Below, in pieces: positions 49,201 to 56,101 of a stretch of DNA of 64,000 nucleotides (within the stretch, counting starts at the first letter, position 1; every line of letters starts with the position of its first letter). The notes beneath the pieces were generated by a model. That model ran no database searches and was not told the origin of the DNA. It saw nothing but the letters and a program-made list of their open reading frames with translations. Position numbers and translations under genes: made by a program. The stretch is from Corydoras sp. C115. Lineage: Eukaryota; Chordata; Actinopteri; Siluriformes; Callichthyidae. The stretch is from contig JAFMOC010000387.1 of NCBI GenBank assembly GCA_019802505.1, positions 448,501 through 512,500 of the forward strand. Direction: 5' to 3'.

Positions 49201-49942
49201 CAAACCTGAAAGAACTTTATCTGCATTGTAATAAACCAGGAGATTCAGGAGTGAAGCTGCTATCTGATCTACAGAGCAATCCAATCTACAAACTGAATAA
49301 ACTAGAGTGAGTTACTGGTTTATATAAAATTATAATTAGATATAGGATAGAATATTTAATTCTAAATATGAATTCAATAGATTTTACATTCAAATCATAA
49401 AGAAATTAGATTCATAAAGTTACAAACTTATTTAAAAACAAACTCTCACTTTATTAAAAACTCATTCATTCATTATCTTCTGCTTTATCCTCTATTAGGG
49501 TCGCGTGGGTTCCCCATGCCCAACCAGGGGAGAACGTTTCAGGCGCTGGGCAGATACACCCAGGACAGGGCGCCAATCTATCGCTGGGCACACACTCACT
49601 CACAAACACACTCTATATGGGGCAATTTGGAGAACTCAATTGACTTGATCCATGTTTTTGGACTGTGGGAGGAAACTGGAGAACCCTGAGGAAACCCAGA
49701 TGGGGATTCGAACCAGGGATCCCTAGTGCTGAGAGGAGAACGTGCTAACCACTAAGCCACCGTGCCCGCTTTATTAAAAACTCTTTAATAAAATAAACAT
49801 GTTAAGAGATGAGATTAAATAATTAAATGTTGATAATGTGAATGTTAAGAAGGAGAGAATGATGAGAATCCATATAATGAAGAGTGAAAGTTCAAGTTGA
49901 AACATTGATGAAACATGTTTTCTTCTTTCTCACAGATACTAA
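22191..49942 (+). CDS. NLRC3/NLRP12-like NLR receptor (FISNA-NACHT-LRR), 16 coding exons
   Basis: Coding exons: 22191-22243, 22990-23106, 24309-24419, 25185-25295, 26627-26698, 27939-29690, 32727-32900, 35010-35186, 35304-35477, 35928-36113, 38304-38477, 39931-40104, 46922-47095, 48869-49042, 49130-49306, 49936-49942. They sum to 3,807 nt, or 1,268 aa plus stop. All junctions are AG/GT and every intron is phase 2. No internal stop was found. Layout: start peptide, four repeat exons, FISNA, NACHT (Walker A GVAGIGKT at about 273-280, Walker B FDGLDE at about 346-351), nine LRR exons. The family comprises cytosolic pattern receptors or signalling regulators with an ATP-dependent oligomerisation domain; this gene's own ligand is unknown. 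No PYD, CARD or B30.2 was seen. Exon choice is from sequence only. Confidence 0.88.
22990..23106 (+). CDS. NLR exon 2, N-terminal repeat 1
   Basis: 117 nt. Encodes a 39-aa unit with DSPEPSCVFMKSN and PITFRQTDISNGN. The same motif recurs in exons 3, 4 and 5. Phase 2 at both ends. Confidence 0.8.
24309..24419 (+). CDS. NLR exon 3, N-terminal repeat 2
   Basis: 111 nt, 37-aa unit: RSDSPESSCVSMKSN, then MNFRRTDVSNGY. Differs from exon 4 at only a few bases, and the flanking introns are also similar, so this is a local exon duplication. Confidence 0.8.
25185..25295 (+). CDS. NLR exon 4, N-terminal repeat 3
   Basis: 111 nt, near copy of exon 3. Its donor is ACAA/GTAGG rather than GTAAG, slightly weaker, so this exon could be skipped; skipping would keep the frame. 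Confidence 0.78.
26627..26698 (+). CDS. NLR exon 5, N-terminal repeat 4 (short)
   Basis: 72 nt: RSDSAEPSCVSLKSN then NEFA. A shorter version of the repeat, lacking the second half. Confidence 0.78.
26847..27241 (+). mobile_element. Candidate solo LTR in intron 5
   Basis: Starts TGTCAGAGCC and ends TTTCA. It contains a TATA-like ACATAAAC and AATAAA at 27160-27165, then a short U5-like end. AAAC flanks both sides (26843-26846, 27242-27245). No interior. A 135-aa open frame here is probably meaningless. Confidence 0.5.
27939..29690 (+). CDS. NLR exon 6: FISNA and NACHT domains
   Basis: 1,752 nt, about residues 155-738. The first part is FISNA, the fish-specific NACHT-associated domain (LIKKFQRLNDV, LLNEIYTELYIT, EHEVRQIE). 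Next come KPLSEPEHSIRTV and KPLSDQEHSIRTV in tandem, then Walker A GVAGIGKT (28291-28314). RDLFT-type NACHT core motifs follow: FPLPFREL, VLFIFDGLDE (Walker B), WITYRPAA (sensor 1 arginine). Winged-helix and NOD2_WH-like parts read KLGKLAFQQLEKGNLIFYEEDL, then FVHLSVQEFLAALF. A NACHT ATPase switches the protein between closed and oligomeric states. Catalytic motifs look whole. Confidence 0.93.
28195..28290 (+). repeat. 48-nt in-frame tandem duplication before Walker A
   Basis: 28195-28242 and 28243-28290 are tandem copies encoding 16-aa units that share KPLS and EHSIRTV (11 of 16 residues). Related fish NLRs that I recall have one unit here. Confidence 0.8.
30475..30775 (-). repeat. tRNA-derived SINE, third family
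   Basis: The reverse complement starts GGGCAGTCATGGGCTTGTGG, has GGTTCGATTCCCAGTCCCA as a B-box region, and continues with TGCCCTTGGGCAAGGCACC. Its far end is AATAAATCACTTTATCAC. Confidence 0.75.
30776..31055 (+). repeat. DANA-like SINE, diverged
   Basis: From AGTGCTTAGCACTGGGGATCC to GATAATGGATGGATG. The body is clear (CCTCCCACAGTCCAAAAACA, TGTGCCCAGAGATAGATTGG). Confidence 0.85.
31056..31842. other. Intron 6 sequence, nothing recognised
   Basis: 31090-31480 is less AT-rich and may be a worn transposon, but no motif was identified. Confidence 0.35.
31843..32000 (-). repeat. tRNA-derived SINE with L2-like tail, partial
   Basis: Reverse complement of the family at 21135: tail TTTAGCAGACGCTTTTATCC, then GGTGAGCACAGGGTTAATC. 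The tRNA head is missing. Confidence 0.8.
32727..32900 (+). CDS. NLR exon 7, LRR 1
   Basis: 174 nt, one 58-aa LRR pair of the ribonuclease-inhibitor type: LCDCKLT, SSLRELNLSNNKLQDSGV, LKHPECKLEKL. Phase 2 at both ends. Confidence 0.88.
33567..33838 (+). repeat. DANA-like SINE, 5' truncated
   Basis: CATTCCATGTTCTCCCCGTG to GATAATGGATGGATGG; the head is replaced by unrelated sequence. Confidence 0.8.
33839..35009. other. Rest of intron 7, unassigned
   Basis: 34000-34900 is less AT-rich. An open frame at 34562-34915 (117 aa, with SVPRAPPLTRSALRVPVASQ and similar repeats) has no recognised domain. It may be worn LTR-element sequence. Confidence 0.3.
35010..35186 (+). CDS. NLR exon 8, LRR 2
   Basis: 177 nt: LEGCSLTDRCC, LRSNPSSNLKELNLNSN, then LLMDPKCSLKNL. 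This LRR has the NPSSNLKEL wording instead of NSSSLREL, a second sub-type. The loop after ITWLG lacks the usual DSGV. Confidence 0.85.
35304..35477 (+). CDS. NLR exon 9, LRR 3 (diverged)
   Basis: 174 nt: SEEHCTVLSTVLTSNSS, then IELELSEKNLQDSEV. The end (LQLLQSVPETL) lacks the usual P-CKLE pattern, but frame and splice sites are intact. Confidence 0.82.
35928..36113 (+). CDS. NLR exon 10, LRR 4
   Basis: 186 nt: LDEYKITHEEVAALVSALRSNP, then a serine run expanded by 12 nt (SSSSSN), LTELILNSNEITDSGV and LLMDPICKLEKL. Confidence 0.86.
36785..37560 (+). repeat. Minisatellite in intron 10
   Basis: Imperfect tandem copies of a roughly 40-60 bp unit built from ACAGTATGTACAGAGATGG, GGTGATATGGATATAATA and CAGAATATACATCATCTA. 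Both strands stay open over hundreds of bases because the unit lacks stops, so the long frames here are artefacts. Confidence 0.88.
37836..37965 (+). repeat. 5'-truncated DANA-like SINE with 13-bp target-site duplication
   Basis: Only the 3' third is present. Flanked by TGATATACTGGCA at 37823-37835 and 37966-37978. Confidence 0.9.
38304..38477 (+). CDS. NLR exon 11, LRR 5
   Basis: 174 nt: LERCNLTGESCSVLSSVLS, SSLIELNLSYNKLQDSGV, LKDPQSKLKIL. Confidence 0.88.
38478..39351. other. Intron 11, left part
   Basis: No repeat or exon recognised. Confidence 0.4.
39352..39437. repeat. Palindrome with 41-bp arms in intron 11
   Basis: Left arm 39352-39392, loop TGCT 39393-39396, right arm 39397-39437. 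The arms pair at 40 of 41 bases. If transcribed, it would fold into a long hairpin. Confidence 0.95.
39931..40104 (+). CDS. NLR exon 12, LRR 6
   Basis: 174 nt: LCDCNLTEGSCSALSSVLS, NLMELDLSNNKLQNSGV, LKNPHCKLKIL. Nearly the same as exons 13 and 14. Confidence 0.9.
40811..41155 (+). repeat. Complete DANA-like SINE with 13-bp target-site duplication
   Basis: Best copy of the family in the window: head GGGCGGCACGGTGGCTTAGT, tail GATAATGGATGGATG. Flanks GTTTAAGATTATA (40798-40810) and GTTTACGATTATA (41156-41168). The paralogous intron near 48380 has the empty site. Confidence 0.93.
41252..41808 (-). repeat. 3' LTR of the chromovirus
   Basis: 557 bp, TGTCATGC to GTGTGACA on the plus strand. Polyadenylation AATAAA is at 41307-41312 (minus). 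Just outside, 41809-41822 is a purine-rich GCGGGAGGGTAG tract on the minus strand, the likely polypurine primer. Confidence 0.92.
41739..42515 (-). pseudogene. Chromovirus integrase C-terminus and chromodomain
   Basis: Two frames. 42515-42084 has YRVGDRVWLSTCNL, YTSPYRIVRRIN and HPVFHSSLLKPY, the GPY/F-like integrase tail. 42047-41739 has YLVDWEGFGPEEQSWV and DILEPSLITEFH, a chromodomain. In the family this domain reads histone marks to guide integration. The frame then runs into the LTR. Confidence 0.85.
42320..43267 (-). pseudogene. Chromovirus integrase core
   Basis: Zinc-binding HHCC part (HTSPCSGHPGETRT, CSLCTVCK) and an RNase H-fold core with Asp in AIDVVTNL, Asp in SDRGSQFTS and Glu in the NGLCERSHQELNKF stretch. 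All three DDE positions are still present. The frame is disturbed at both ends (the first residues up to about PNVRAIACNV are out of frame; another shift lies near 42480). Confidence 0.85.
43098..43649 (-). pseudogene. Chromovirus RNase H domain
   Basis: FMVEVDASSVGAGAVLSQR, FFSRKFSPAERNYSIGDRELLAVK and FTFSYRPGKANGVADALSR. The connection between RT and RNase H (about 30 residues) is deleted and out of frame near 43640-43750. Confidence 0.87.
43751..44587 (-). pseudogene. Chromovirus reverse transcriptase with mutated motif A
   Basis: Motifs PCIDYRGLNQVT, YLVMPFGLSNAPAVFQAFVND and VYIDDILVYS are conserved. Motif A reads FSKLHLRNAY where the family has FSKLDLRNAY, so a catalytic aspartate is histidine. 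Frameshifts lie upstream (about 44590-44640) and downstream (about 43750). The enzyme would be inactive even if frames were restored. Confidence 0.88.
44448..45980 (-). pseudogene. Chromovirus gag and protease, one in-frame TGA
   Basis: The start ATG overlaps the last bases of the 5' LTR. The capsid part has SPPERYDGHPDSCGTFLLQC and FFLAHLRGKAGEWGES, the sushi-class gag also seen in mammalian PEG10/RTL genes. Stop TGA near 45330 sits where HFWEGL-RPEV is expected, a CGA to TGA change. The same frame then runs to a zinc knuckle CRYCGEPNHQLSAC and protease ALVDSGAEGNF. The frame is lost near 44600. Confidence 0.87.
45964..45972 (-). other. Candidate self-primer binding site
   Basis: The minus strand reads ATCCGACAC two bases after the 5' LTR end. 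It is the exact complement of GTGTCGGAT at 46347-46355, which would be the 5' end of the transcript. Confidence 0.55.
45975..46504 (-). repeat. 5' LTR of the chromovirus
   Basis: 530 bp. On the minus strand TATTTAAG (46379-46386) precedes GTGTCGGAT (46355-46347) by about 31 nt, a TATA-to-start spacing. AATAAA lies at 46030-46035. Confidence 0.92.
46379..46386 (-). promoter_or_regulatory. TATA box of the chromovirus LTR
   Basis: TATTTAAG on the minus strand. The same box is at about 41691-41698 in the other LTR. Confidence 0.55.
46922..47095 (+). CDS. NLR exon 13, LRR 7
   Basis: 174 nt: LDDCNLTEGSCSVLSSVLS, SSLTELNLNNNKLQDSGV, LKNPHCKLKIL. Tandem duplicate of exon 12. Confidence 0.9.
47925..48215 (-). 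repeat. DANA-like SINE, diverged
   Basis: AATCCTTTACTAGGGTTGCGG to TGCTAACTACTAAGCCACCG; several internal changes. Confidence 0.85.
48450..49042 (+). repeat. LRR exon-intron duplication block C
   Basis: Starts AACAGTTTGGGAAATGTCC, contains exon 14, no insertion. It provides the empty-site sequence for the chromovirus. Confidence 0.8.
48869..49042 (+). CDS. NLR exon 14, LRR 8
   Basis: 174 nt: LCDCNLTEESCSVLSSVLS, SSLRELDLSRNKLQDSGV, LKNPHCKLVKL. Tandem duplicate of exons 12-13. Confidence 0.9.
49130..49306 (+). CDS. NLR exon 15, LRR 9
   Basis: 177 nt: LVWCNIADDGFTNLASALKSNP, NLKELYLHCNKPGDSGV, LQSNPIYKLNKL. NPSSNLKEL sub-type like exons 8 and 10. Confidence 0.87.
49464..49768 (-). repeat. 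DANA-like SINE with 15-bp target-site duplication
   Basis: Flanked by CTTTATTAAAAACTC at 49449-49463 and 49769-49783, in the last intron. Confidence 0.92.
49936..49942 (+). CDS. NLR exon 16, terminal codons
   Basis: Acceptor TTTCTCACAG, then A TAC TAA: the exon adds Glu-Tyr and a stop. Many fish NLRs continue here into a B30.2/PRY-SPRY exon; none was found up to the polyadenylation signal. Confidence 0.65.
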
Positions 49943-50065
49943 CTTGCTGAGTCTCAGACAGGATTGTGGGTAAATGCTGTAGATGTTCAGTATAAATCCT
50001 CCTGAATAACAGCAGTGTGAACTGTTACTCTGATATATTTCTGTTCCACCTCATCATTTATTTGT

Positions 50066-50071
50066 AATAAA
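50066..50071 (+). terminator. Polyadenylation signal of the NLR gene
   Basis: AATAAA about 125 bp after the stop codon, on the gene's strand. Confidence 0.6.
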
Positions 50072-50369
50072 TGATCAATATAACTTATTGAATCACATTA
50101 CATTAATAATTTTATAAACTTTATAAACTGTATCTTTGTTCTGATGCAGAAACGGTTCCTCGTGTGAGGTCAGTCATTCAGAGGTTGTTCACATACTTTT
50201 GTTCATGAAATGTATGTATATATTATAACACATGCATTTCAATTTATGCTTTGTTTAAATATTTTTAAATGCAGTTTAATAAGAAAATCTAGAAAAATTA
50301 TCCATTGTATAAGCTTATTAAAGGTTTTTATGTATTTACACAGTGAGGATTTCAATGTTCATTTGGTCA
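50072..50369. other. Downstream flank, nothing recognised
   Basis: AT-rich. Confidence 0.4.
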
Positions 50370-50640
50370 TTCATTCATTATCTTCCACTTAATCCTCTAC
50401 TAGGGTCATGGGGGGGTTCCATAAGCCCATCCAGGGGAGAATGTTTCAGGCATTGGGCATATACACCCAGGACAGGGCACCAATCTATCGCTGTGCACAC
50501 CCACTCACACAAACACACACTATATGTGGCAAATTAGAACTGTCAATTTACCTTGAATCCATAATTTTGGACTGTGAGAGTAAACCGGAAAACCCAAAGG
50601 AAACCCATACAGACATCAGATTCGAATTGGAGTCGAGTCG
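50370..50640 (-). repeat. DANA-like SINE, diverged and deleted at its 5' end
   Basis: ATTCATTATCTTCCACTTAATCC to AACCCAAAGGAAACCC, then a short worn end. Confidence 0.8.
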
Positions 50641-51560
50641 GAATACATGAATATTAAAGCATTTCCATTGTTCTGGGTGAAGTTGCAGAACAATGAACAG
50701 CTGCAGGGTTACAGTGTTTTTGTTCATGAATGAATATCAGAATCATTTTACATTGTGATGTCATTTAACTCAGAAACATGTGAAATCAGAATGAATAGTA
50801 CAAATATACATTTACAGTTTATTTTAATTATTTACTATTATTGGTAACAATACTAAAAACAATAGTGTTTGATTCAATGTGTTTTTACAGATTTCACATT
50901 GATATATTAATATTATTAATTTTAATTTAATACACACGAAACATAAAACCTTAAGTTCACAATAAAAATTTTAACCAGTAACTGAAATTACAGTAATGTA
51001 TATTGTGTTAATATCTTCTCCTTTTGGTTGATTCATTTTTTTAACTTAAAGGGAAAAAAATGGTACATTCCCCTTGAAAGTCAATATATACTTTATGTTT
51101 GCAGTAGCCCTCATTTATATTCTAATTTATAATCTGTTTTATTATCATACTTACTATAAAATTGGAAAACTTTTACATACACAAAATTAAAAACTCTGCT
51201 GCCATCTTATATATCTTCATCTTTTTTTAAACTCTGACCTTTAAATATATTTAAAAACAATGAATGCAATAGGCTCATCTTTAAATAAAAGATTCCATGG
51301 ATCTCTAAAAATGTTGAAACCTAATATTTTATTGAAGTCGTCATCCTCTAAGGAGTTGCTGTGGTGGATCGCTCTTTTTGATTTCTGGTGTTAAGAAGAC
51401 AATGAAGCTTTCTGATATGGATTGTTACATCACCTCCTCTGGCTTTATTGTTATTTTTAGATAGTTGTTTTTAATTAGTTATATTTATTAGTTATATACT
51501 AGTAATATAGTTATATTTAAAATTAAATAAATTTTACTTGTTTCCTGGATCTGCTTCATT
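50641..51560. other. AT-rich, nothing recognised
   Basis: May include the 3' LTR of the gypsy whose pol end lies at 51561-51960, but no match to the LTR at 58620-58806 was seen. Confidence 0.4.
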
Positions 51561-51960
51561 TTACATGTTTACACATACAGTATGTCTAATATGACCCATT
51601 ACCTCTTCGCCACTTTGCTTAGGACCAGTTGTCACATTGTCTTTGTCCGGTAGATCAGAAGCAACCACTGGTGTTTCTGAAAGATTGATTTCCACATGTA
51701 AATCATCATTCCCTTCTGCTGTATCTACAGGCCTTTCTGAGTATCTGTGTCTGACTTGATCGACATGTCTTTTAACCAGCTTCCCATTTCCCAAAGAGGT
51801 TCTATAAGAAACTGGACCTGTTCGTTCCTCCACAATACCTAGAATCCATATAGGCCCTGATGTAAAGTTACGAGTTTATACTGGATCTCCAGTCTGCATA
51901 TTTCTCTCCTTTGGCTTTCTGATCATGATGCCATTTTTGCTTTAGTTGTTTTTCTTAAAT
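51561..51960 (-). pseudogene. Ty3/gypsy pol C-terminal end
   Basis: Minus frame: GPIWILGIVEERTGPVSYR, then LGNGKLVKRHVDQVRHR, the terminal integrase motif of fish gypsy elements (upstream part has a stop in TGDPV-TRNFTSG). Probably the 3' end of the element whose 5' part is at 54841-58806. Confidence 0.7.
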
Positions 51961-52007
51961 GTGACTCTCAAAGTCTGGATGCATAAGGTCAAGTACAGAT
52001 GTTAATT

Positions 52008-52195
52008 TTTTTTTTTCCACATTTTTTTTTATTGATGATTCATCAAGTGCAATACAAAAACAACATGTTAATCCAATATTTATAGCGAGATCATCCATTT
52101 CTACCCCGAATATTAACACGAACCCCCATATATACAACAAAACAGAACATATCCATATAACAAAAAATAAAAAAATAAAAAAAAAAAATAAATAA

Positions 52196-52277
<82 letters not shown>

Positions 52278-54325
52278 TATATACATACACATTATACACA
52301 CCCATAGACACACCCATATACTGTATATACACATACATATATACATATACACATACACATACATATACATGCATATACATATAATAAAATAAAAAAAAAA
52401 ATAATAATAACAAAATAAAATAGAATAAATAAATAAATTATAGTAATAATAATACATTACTCTCTCTCCCCACTCCCCCAATTAAATAAGCATTCCTCTC
52501 AATCCCCCTCCACCCCCGTCACCTCCAGACCTCCAAGTTGTTTAAAGTATTCAATAAATGGTTGCCACAACTCCTCAAATTTGCTAGCTGAGTTCCTCAG
52601 GTTGAACTTAACTTTTTCCAGACTAATAAAAAATAAGACATCTTTTAGCCACAGGGAGTGTGAAGGCGGGACCGCAGATTTCCAGCTCAAGAGAATTCTT
52701 CTTCTGGCTAGTAATAAAGAAAAAGCTATAGCCTTATGGACACTAGCTGTACCTCTTAGTGGGCCCTTAGGCTCACTGAAGATTGCCCAAAGAGGGTCTG
52801 GGTCCAGTCTATATTTAAATGCTCTTTAAAGAGTGGTGAAAATATCTGACCAAAATTTATGAATTTTGTGGCAAGACCAGAACATATGAATCAAGTCCGC
52901 AGGATCAAAACTACAACGGGGGCAAGCGGCATCAGTGTTAGAAAATATTTTTGCCAATCTGGCTTTCGTGTAGTAAGCTCTGTGAACTAGTTTCAGTTGC
53001 ATTAGGCCAAGTCTAGCGCAAGATGCAGTAGAATTGACCTTTGCCAGAGCCCTAGACCACCAGTCCTCATCCAAATCCTCACCCAAGTCCGCCTCCCACT
53101 TTGCTTTGAGAGAAGAATCTGTCTTCCCGCTGAGATTAGAGATACATTTATATATTTTAGTTATCAAGCCTTTTGTGTCTGGTTTTGTGCTGCACAATTC
53201 CTCCCATGGTGAAGTTTCAGGTTCATTTGGGAAAGATGGGAAAAGAGATTGAGCACAGTGGCGAGCTTGTAAATATCGGAAAAAATTAGTCGATGGGAGA
53301 TTAAATTTAACTTTTAAATTTTGAAAGCTTGAAAATATCTTGTCAGTAAATAAGTCTCGGAAGCTAGAAATCCCAATGTTGGACCAAAGTAAAAAGGTTG
53401 CGTCGGTCAGAGAGGGTTTAAACAAATGATTATGACATATAGGGCTCAATGAAGAGGCGTCCAGAAATTGATTTAGTTTTCTAAATTGGGCCCAAATCCT
53501 CAAGGTTGATACAACCACGGGGTTAGACGAGTGTAGTTTTGGGGACAATGGAAGACTTGAATAAATTACAGCAGACAAAGAGGTACCTCTACAAGATCCA
53601 GATTCCAATCTACACCAGTCCGTATCTGGGGAGTGAAGCCAAAAGTTAACTTTTTGCACATTTGCCGCTAAGTAATAATGAAAAAGGTTGGGGAGAGCCA
53701 GACCACCACTCCCTCTAGGCTTCTGAAGAGTAGCACTTCCTATCCGAGGAACCTTGCCTGACCAGATAAAGTTTATGATAATCTTGTTAATACGTTTAAA
53801 GAATACCTTCGGTAGAAAAATAGGGAGGCATTGAAACAAAAATAAGAATTTAGGTAAAATGTTCATTTTGACACATTGAACTCTGCCATAGAGTAGAATT
53901 AGAAATTGAGTCAGATCTATTGTTAGATAGAAAAAAATCAATAGAATTCGAAATTGTAGTTTCGAAATTATTGTCACTCGACAGGAGCTGAGGGTTAAAA
54001 CGCCAAGGAATTCTTCCTCTCTCAGAAGATTTGAGTTCGAGGACCATTTGTATAGGCCCATGATCAGATATAATAATAGGTAAGTACTCAATGATTTTAA
54101 CGGAGTCCAAAAGTAGTTGGTCTATGAAAAAATAATCTATGCGTGAGAAGGAACGGTGTGGGTGGGAAAAAAACGAAAACGATTTGGCCAAGGGGTTCCT
54201 GCATCTCCATGGATCGACACATCCATTTTCCTCCATGAAGCCAGAAAAGTCTGAGCCATCCCAGACTGTGGAATGACTTTAGTTTCAGATCTATCCAATA
54301 CAGGATTAATCACACAATTTATATC
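52008..54325 (-). mobile_element. L1 copy lacking the reverse transcriptase core
   Basis: 5'-truncated in the endonuclease (first recognisable motif DINCVINPVLDRS near 54310). The endonuclease remainder (SFSRIDYFF, SDHGPIQM) runs to about 53890. It is then joined directly to NILPKFLFLFQ, a motif that lies after the RT domain in the complete L1 at 4836. The C-terminal part and zinc-knuckle region (CPRCSFDPADLIHMFWSC) follow, then a 3' UTR with A-run and (TA)n. About 1.5 kb covering the whole RT core is missing. Confidence 0.88.
52198..52271. repeat. A-run and (TA)n microsatellite in L1 3' UTR
   Basis: A-run 52198-52229 followed by TA repeats. Confidence 0.9.
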
Positions 54326-54337
54326 ACACAATTTATA

Positions 54338-54840
54338 TCAATTTATATACACACTGGGTGTACCTGCGCCTCGGGATTGCCATCCTGCACACAGTACAAA
54401 CACACCCCCACCGCAATGCCCAAACACAAAGACACGGACATATCTGACACAGGAAAGACGGACTGGACACACGAGACAAACGAGACAGGGGGACACACCA
54501 CGCTCACGCCACATGTATCCACATTTACCCCCCCCCCCTGAGTGCCGGCTCTGGTACCGCCCCCTCGCAGCGCGATCCAGACACAGCGCGGTCCGGCGCC
54601 GGCGCGCTCTGCGTCTGGATCTCGCCACGGGGGGTTTAACAAGATGGACCGGAGCGTCCGTCCAGAACTCAGAGTTGAGGAGGGTTCGTATGGGCAGAAT
54701 ATGCCCATACAGGTACGACTCGCCCGCCTCATCATCGGAAATCTGAACCAGATCCAGACCTTCCTCAGCGCAGAGCGCCTCGTACCCGTACCTCCACATC
54801 CACTCATCATCGGAGTCGTAATACTCCGTTAACAGAGTAG
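54338..54840 (-). other. Unidentified GC-rich segment with an open frame
   Basis: An open minus frame contains EYYDSDDEWMWRYGYEALCAEE, LVQISDDEAGESYLYGHILP, then a strongly basic RSRRRARRRRTALCLD. At 54530-54540 a C-run on the plus strand equals a G-run like a polypurine tract, and LTR-like TGTGTCC text follows to 54345. It looks like the 3' end of an LTR element from another family, but I cannot name it. Confidence 0.4.
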
Positions 54841-54992
54841 GTGGAAAAACTACTCTGGCCCCCCACAGAATACAACCACTTTGAGTATTTAGTTCCGATT
54901 GATGTTTGACATAGGGGCTAAAATCAGGGGCTAAAAAAGTTTCTAGCACTGTCCATAAAACGTACTCCCGGACTCTGGAGAGCACTGCGTCC

Positions 54993-55220
54993 TTATCTGT
55001 CCACCTCCGTACCAGTCCGGCTGTCACCACAAGACACATCACTGTCATCTAACAAAAGTACCCTCTCTTGATCCTCGTCAGATGGTATTGTTTCCTTCTC
55101 AGGCACTGGAAGTCTGCTTAAAGCATCAACATTACCATGCTTTTTTCCCGCTCTAAAGATAATGGTATACGCATATGCTCTTAATGTGACTGCCCAACGC
55201 TGAATACGTGGTGATGCCAT
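54993..55220 (-). pseudogene. gypsy RNase H C-terminal part
   Basis: MASPRIQRWAVTLRAYAYT and KHGNVDALSRLPVP. The upstream half is at 56102-56425, beyond the solo LTR. Confidence 0.82.
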
Positions 55221-55225
55221 CCGTG

Positions 55226-56101
55226 TGTCAGAGGCCGCAGCGCTGCGGCGCGTTCCCCTAGCCCCGCCTACTAATCAGCGCGCGTTCTCCGTACACCAGG
55301 TGAGGTTCATTGTTTCCGGGTTCTTTCTTTCCTTTATAAGGTTTTCCTTTTCGCTGGCCTGGCGTGAAGTATTAGCCGTTTACGTCTGTACCGAGCGTTT
55401 ATCCTAGTGATATATCCTGCCTTCTTCCTCAGTGTTCTTCCGTGTTTTGGTCTCCGTTGGGTGAGTGCGATTTCGAGTGTGTTTAGTTGTAGCGTGTTTC
55501 TCTCTCTCTGTTCCCCGCTTCTATCGACCTCTCGTCCTCCCTCTCTCCCTTTCCCTCGTCCCCGTCCTTTCCCCCCTTCATTTAGTTTTAGGATCTTGTG
55601 TGCTTGTTGTGTGTGGAAGGAAAGTCCGTGTCCGTCTTTGATGGTTAGTATCCTTAACATATTCTCACTTTTTATTACTAATCTCTCCACTGTCGGTGTA
55701 TATAACACACTTAACCCATCTCTTATTAACCACTCCTCTGTCTCCCGGTTCCAGGTTCCCGTAGGTGTGTTTCCTTCCCAGTTACCCATCCTCGGTTCTC
55801 CCTGGTTACCGCCTTGTCCAGCACTTCACCTCCTCTATCCTGTTTCTTTTCTATTTAGCTCCTCCTTTCACGCTTTTTCCCCATTCTCTTTGTTTAACCT
55901 ATTCCCCAGTGTTTATATTTTGTGTTGGTGTTGGTTTGTCTGTTTTCTTCTCTTCTGCTTGATACCAGGTTCGCTGCCAGTCCTGGTGTTAAAGCTACGC
56001 ATGTTGACATCCAGCGAGTGTTCCAGTGATCCTGCTAACGATCACATACGTTGTTTTTGCATCAACGTCTCCTCTGTTCTCTCTGAGCCGGACTCATAAC
56101 A
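55226..56101 (+). mobile_element. Solo LTR inserted in gypsy RNase H
   Basis: 876 bp, TGTCAGAGGCC to GGACTCATAACA, flanked by exact CCGTG at 55221-55225 and 56102-56106. GCGGCGCGTTCCCCTAGCCCCGCC and a pyrimidine-rich middle are as in fish gypsy LTRs. TTTATAAGG near 55334 could be a TATA box in the plus direction. Open frames inside it are artefacts. Confidence 0.85.

Noticed and set aside
55407..56099. 230-aa plus-strand frame rich in Ser/Phe/Leu
   Set aside because: It lies inside the solo LTR (55226-56101); the pyrimidine-rich sequence keeps the frame open.
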